A stretch of 9,084 nt of DNA from Lachnospiraceae bacterium (GTDB taxonomy: Bacteria; Bacillota; Clostridia; Lachnospirales; Lachnospiraceae), in the NCBI GenBank assembly GCA_017477005.1, contig JAFUXY010000405.1:1-9084 (forward strand). Direction: 5' to 3'. The notes under the pieces are model-generated. The model saw nothing but the letters and a program-made list of their open reading frames with translations, did not search any database and had not been told where the DNA came from. Positions 7,101 through 9,084 of this stretch are shown piece after piece. A program made the translations under genes and the position numbers. Within the stretch, counting starts at the first letter, position 1. Each line of letters starts with the position of its first letter.

Positions 7101-7333
7101 CAGATCCGCGCCAGATATTCCAGCGTCAAAGGCTCCATGTACACCCGATCCGCAATCGCATGATCGGTCATAATCGTCGCCGGATTGGAATTGGCAAGGA
7201 TCACCTCGTACCCTTCCTCCTTGAGCGCCAGCACGCCCTGCGTCCCCGCGTAATCAAATTCAGCGGCCTGACCGATAACAATTGGCCCGGAGCCGATGAC
7301 AAGAACCTTCTTGATATCCGTTCGTTTTGGCAT
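4127..7333 (-). CDS. carB: Carbamoyl-phosphate synthase large subunit
   Basis: CarB makes carbamoyl phosphate from bicarbonate, ammonia delivered by CarA, and two ATP, feeding pyrimidine and arginine synthesis. The 1068 residues match the normal full length. The first ATP-grasp half opens with VLVIGSGPIVIGQAAEFDYAG (10-30), and Q284, E298 and N300 in the IEVNPR block are the expected metal ligands. The middle oligomerisation region is about 400-550. The second half repeats the pattern, with GSGPIRIGQGLEFDYS near residue 564 and a second IIEVNPRASRS block. The C-terminal MGS-like allosteric domain starts near 940 and keeps ATVGTG and YIINT. In E. coli the matching positions bind UMP/IMP, so nucleotide feedback is plausible but not shown. 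The ATG lies 3 bases after the carA stop, and its ribosome binding site GGGAAGG is inside the end of carA. Intact, with no frameshift seen. Confidence 0.97.
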   Translation of the reverse strand: MPKRTDIKKVLVIGSGPIVIGQAAEFDYAGTQGVLALKEEGYEVILANSNPATIMTDHAIADRVYMEPLTLEYLARICRYERPDAIIPGIGGQTGLNLSLQLWDKGVLAECEIELLGTKAKSIRRAEDREQFKALCEGLGEPVVPSMIASSMEEGMEAAKEIGYPVILRPAFTLGGTGGGFAEDENQMRQMTKHALSISPVHQVLVEKSIKGYKEIEYEVIRDANNTAITVCNMENFDPVGIHTGDSIVVAPSQTLTNKEYQMLRSSALRIIRALEIEGGCNVQFALDPESFDYYVIEVNPRVSRSSALASKASGYPIARVSAKIAVGLRLEEIALANTPACFEPSLDYVVTKMPRFPFDKFTLASNVLSTQMKATGETMSVGRTMEESLLKAIRSLEDGKNHIHIAKFDEKNLSVREGQEGRKEAIEKLLHYIEEGTDDRIYAIFALLWYGIDVHTIYQKTKIDLFFLDAMRRIIAFEAKGIKLDRTSLYEAKRMGFSDADIAEQAGCLEDDIWELRRKYGIRPVYKMIDTCASEFESYVPYFYSTYEEENESVVSNRKKIIVLGSGPIRIGQGLEFDYSTVHAVKTIHDLGYEAIVINNNPETVSTDYTTADKLYFEPLTVEDITNILELERPEGVIASLGGQTAVNLAEPLEKRGVKIIGTGTKAIFVAEDRDAFFQLIEELEIPHPKGIAVTTIEDGMRAAEEIGYPVLVRPSFVLGGRAMEIVANEAMLMKYLKNAVEVDEARPVLVDKYLVGKEVEVDAICDGTDVFLPGIMELVERTGVHSGDSTSVYPPFSLSQKVKETIADYTKRLGVGIGIVGLYNIQFIVDEDEQVYIIEVNPRASRSVPFLSKSTGVSLVDIATKVMLGESLSAQGLANKVLPEKDFWYVKAPAFSFEKLNGMDAYLSPEMKSTGEAIGYDKSLKRALYKALQASGIKMKEYGTVIVTLADEDKEEALPLVRRFYELGFNIEATVGTGVFLKEAGIRTRIRGKISEGSDEILRSIRAGYVSYIINTRAILSGIHYEDGVAIRRCAIMNGVTMFTSLDTVRILLDVLEDISPRIATI

Positions 7334-7336
7334 AGA

Positions 7337-8416
7337 TCATCCTTCCCTCATCCACTCAATGAATTGCGCAAACAGCCCTGCGCTGTCGCAGGGACCTGGC
7401 GCGCTCTCCGGATGATACTGCACGGAAAAAGCCCTGTCCGCTTCAGCGCGCAAGCCTTCCACCGTGCCATCCAACACATTCCGGTGGGACACGGAGAGTC
7501 CGGTTCCGGGAAGGCTGTCCTCTGCCACCGCATAGCTGTGGTTTTGACTCGTAATCTCAATTTTTCCGGTTCGAAACTCCACGACCGGATGATTCCCGCC
7601 CCGATGTCCGAATTTCAGTTTGTACGTCTTCGCCCCATAGGACAAGGCCAGTAATTGATGCCCCAAACAGATGCCAAAGAGCGGCACCTTTCCGTGAAGC
7701 TCCTGCAGGGTACAAACGACCTCCGGCACGTCCATCGGGTCCCCCGGCCCATTTGAAATCAGCACGCCATCCGGATAGAGCGAGAGAATTTCCTTGCTGT
7801 CCGTATTATAGGGGACAATCGTTACATTACATTTATTTTGATTGAGCATTCGCAGGATATTGGATTTCATGCCGCAATCAATGGCGACGACATGGTGCCG
7901 TGGATGCGAGGTGCGGCTGTACCATTTTTTGACGCAGCTGCACCTCTTGACTGCGTCGTGCGGAACGGGCGTTTGCCGGATGATCGAAAGCCCTTTTTCA
8001 AGCGGCGTTTTGGCGCTCGTGATCAGCGCTCTCCTCGAACCGAGATCCCGGATGCTCCGCACCAGTTTTCTCGTATCGATGCCGCCAAGTCCCGGGATGT
8101 CCCGTTCCTCCAAAAGCTCCGGAAGGGAACGCACCGACCGAAAATTGGACGGATTTTCAGAAATATCACGGACGATCAGCGCCGAGATCGACAGCATCCG
8201 GCTCTCAAAATCCTCCTCCGTGATCCCATAATTCCCGATCAACGGATAGGTCATCACGACGGCCTGATTCGTATAGGACGGGTCAGAAATGATTTCCTGA
8301 TATCCCGCCATCGACGTATTAAAGACGATCTCGCAGACCGCATCCTTTGCACCGCCAAATCCCGTCCCAACATATTCACTTCCGTCGTCTAAAATCAGCT
8401 TTCTATTTTCCGTCAT
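7337..8416 (-). CDS. carA: Carbamoyl-phosphate synthase small (glutaminase) subunit
   Basis: CarA hydrolyses glutamine and channels the ammonia to CarB. At 359 residues it has normal length. The N-terminal CPSase small-chain domain (1-about 140) includes [14 protein letters not shown] (8-21), [18 protein letters not shown] (31-48) and [10 protein letters not shown] (109-118). The C-terminal class I glutamine amidotransferase domain (about 175-357) carries SNGPGDP (221-227), the nucleophile elbow FGICLGHQ (247-254) with Cys250, and QYHPES (333-338) with His335 and Glu337 completing the catalytic triad. The start ATG at 8416 lies inside the end of pyrG (14-base overlap in another frame), with AAGGTGA 6 bases upstream, which suggests translational coupling. 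Only 3 bases separate its stop from carB, as expected for two subunits of one complex. Confidence 0.97.
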   Translation of the reverse strand: MTENRKLILDDGSEYVGTGFGGAKDAVCEIVFNTSMAGYQEIISDPSYTNQAVVMTYPLIGNYGITEEDFESRMLSISALIVRDISENPSNFRSVRSLPELLEERDIPGLGGIDTRKLVRSIRDLGSRRALITSAKTPLEKGLSIIRQTPVPHDAVKRCSCVKKWYSRTSHPRHHVVAIDCGMKSNILRMLNQNKCNVTIVPYNTDSKEILSLYPDGVLISNGPGDPMDVPEVVCTLQELHGKVPLFGICLGHQLLALSYGAKTYKLKFGHRGGNHPVVEFRTGKIEITSQNHSYAVAEDSLPGTGLSVSHRNVLDGTVEGLRAEADRAFSVQYHPESAPGPCDSAGLFAQFIEWMREG

Positions 8417-9084
8417 AGGTAGTCACCTTCGTATTTTCGGTTTGCGACAGAGCCGCTTTGACAAACTCACGAAACAATGGATGGGGTCGATTGGGTCTCG
8501 ACTTGAATTCTGGATGAAACTGCACGCCCAGATAAAACGGATGATCGGCCACCTCCACCGTCTCCACCAGATTTCCATCCGGGGAAAGACCGGAGATGGT
8601 CAGCCCGGCCTCCGAAAGCGCCTCTCTGTAGGCATTGTTGAACTCATACCGATGCCGGTGCCTCTCGTGGATATCCCGGGTTCCATAGCAGCGTTCGATC
8701 AAGGTATCCGACTTGATTTTGCAGGGATAACTCCCCAGCCGCAGCGTTCCGCCCTTATCCATCTCATCGGACTGCCCCGGCATGACATCGATGACCTTGT
8801 GCGCCGACGCCTCCTCAAACTCTCCGGAACAGGCGTCTGAAATGCCCGCCGCATTCCGGGCCCATTCGATTACCGCTATCTGCATGCCCAGACAGATGCC
8901 AAAGTACGGAACCCGATGCGTCCTTGCGTAATGCGCCGCACAGATCATCCCCTCGATCCCTCTGTCTCCGAACCCTCCGGGGACAATGAGACCGGATACC
9001 CCCTTCAAGCGTTCTTGGACATTGGATGCAGAAATATCCTCGGAGTCGATCCAGTCAATATGCACATGCGTATGCAGCGCAAAA
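8403..9084 (-). CDS. pyrG: CTP synthase, C-terminal glutamine amidotransferase part (N-terminus outside window)
   Basis: PyrG converts UTP to CTP with ATP and glutamine-derived ammonia. The window holds about 226 C-terminal residues of a protein usually near 535. The frame is open past the right edge: codons before the apparent GTG at 9065 continue the family sequence (FALHTH, then [10 protein letters not shown]), so that GTG is not the real start. The class I amidotransferase domain is clear, with [12 protein letters not shown] near its beginning, the nucleophile block FGICLGMQ, the GGTLRLG motif and [17 protein letters not shown] near the end, which supplies the His and Glu of the triad. 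The upstream synthetase domain is off-window. The gene ends with TAG inside the first codons of carA, placing it at or near the head of the visible pyrG-carA-carB-glnA-ANTAR series. The operon promoter and any leader RNA lie beyond the window. Confidence 0.95.
   Translation of the reverse strand, partial: FALHTHVHIDWIDSEDISASNVQERLKGVSGLIVPGGFGDRGIEGMICAAHYARTHRVPYFGICLGMQIAVIEWARNAAGISDACSGEFEEASAHKVIDVMPGQSDEMDKGGTLRLGSYPCKIKSDTLIERCYGTRDIHERHRHRYEFNNAYREALSEAGLTISGLSPDGNLVETVEVADHPFYLGVQFHPEFKSRPNRPHPLFREFVKAALSQTENTKVTTYDGK

Larger units (their letters stand above)
2348..9084 (-). other. Probable single transcript pyrG-carA-carB-glnA-like-ANTAR
   Basis: All five genes are on the minus strand with junctions of -14, +3, +12 and +12 bases. 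Each downstream gene has its own ribosome binding site. No gap is long enough for a leader, terminator or independent intergenic promoter, so co-transcription is the simplest reading. Promoters inside coding sequence cannot be excluded. The promoter and any regulatory leader would be upstream of pyrG, outside the window. Confidence 0.7.

Noticed and set aside
6605..7654. 349-codon plus-strand ORF antisense to carB and carA
   Set aside because: It crosses the junction of two well-supported minus-strand genes and has no recognisable motif.
8403..9065. Separate 220-residue glutamine amidotransferase starting at the GTG at 9065
   Set aside because: The family sequence continues upstream of the GTG in the same open frame to the window edge, and the motifs are those of CTP synthase, so this is the C-terminal part of pyrG.

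Overview
The window looks like chromosomal DNA from a clostridial Firmicute, probably Lachnospiraceae-like. This is inferred from a maltodextrin-type binding lipoprotein of the gut-clostridial kind, a short GS family enzyme paired with an ANTAR regulator, strong AAGGAGG-type ribosome binding sites, dense gene packing and moderate GC. I see no tRNA, rRNA, CRISPR array, insertion sequence or phage gene.

Left part (1-2343): a sugar-uptake locus. A MalE-like ABC transporter substrate-binding lipoprotein runs leftward off the window edge and lacks its C-terminus. A LacI-family regulator is read divergently from it. The 243-base spacer between them holds a near-consensus promoter for the regulator, weaker promoter candidates for malE and several small inverted or direct repeats that could be operators.

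Right part (2348-9084): five minus-strand genes packed as one likely transcript, in the order pyrG (N-terminal part outside the window), carA, carB, a glutamine synthetase family gene (glnA-like) and an ANTAR-domain regulator. Junctions are a 14-base overlap, then gaps of 3, 12 and 12 bases, each with a recognisable ribosome binding site. The ANTAR gene and the lacI gene meet tail to tail with 4 bases between their stop codons.

The minus-strand genes share one metabolite. PyrG and CarA are glutamine amidotransferases, CarB uses the ammonia released by CarA, and the GS family protein would make glutamine if it is a true glutamine synthetase. The last gene encodes an RNA-binding antiterminator-type protein whose receiver domain has lost its phosphoacceptor aspartate. 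The most interesting reading is a glutamine/pyrimidine module under non-phosphorylation ANTAR control. The GS homologue has a shortened C-terminus and substitutions at the catalytic flap and nearby arginines, so its real reaction is open.
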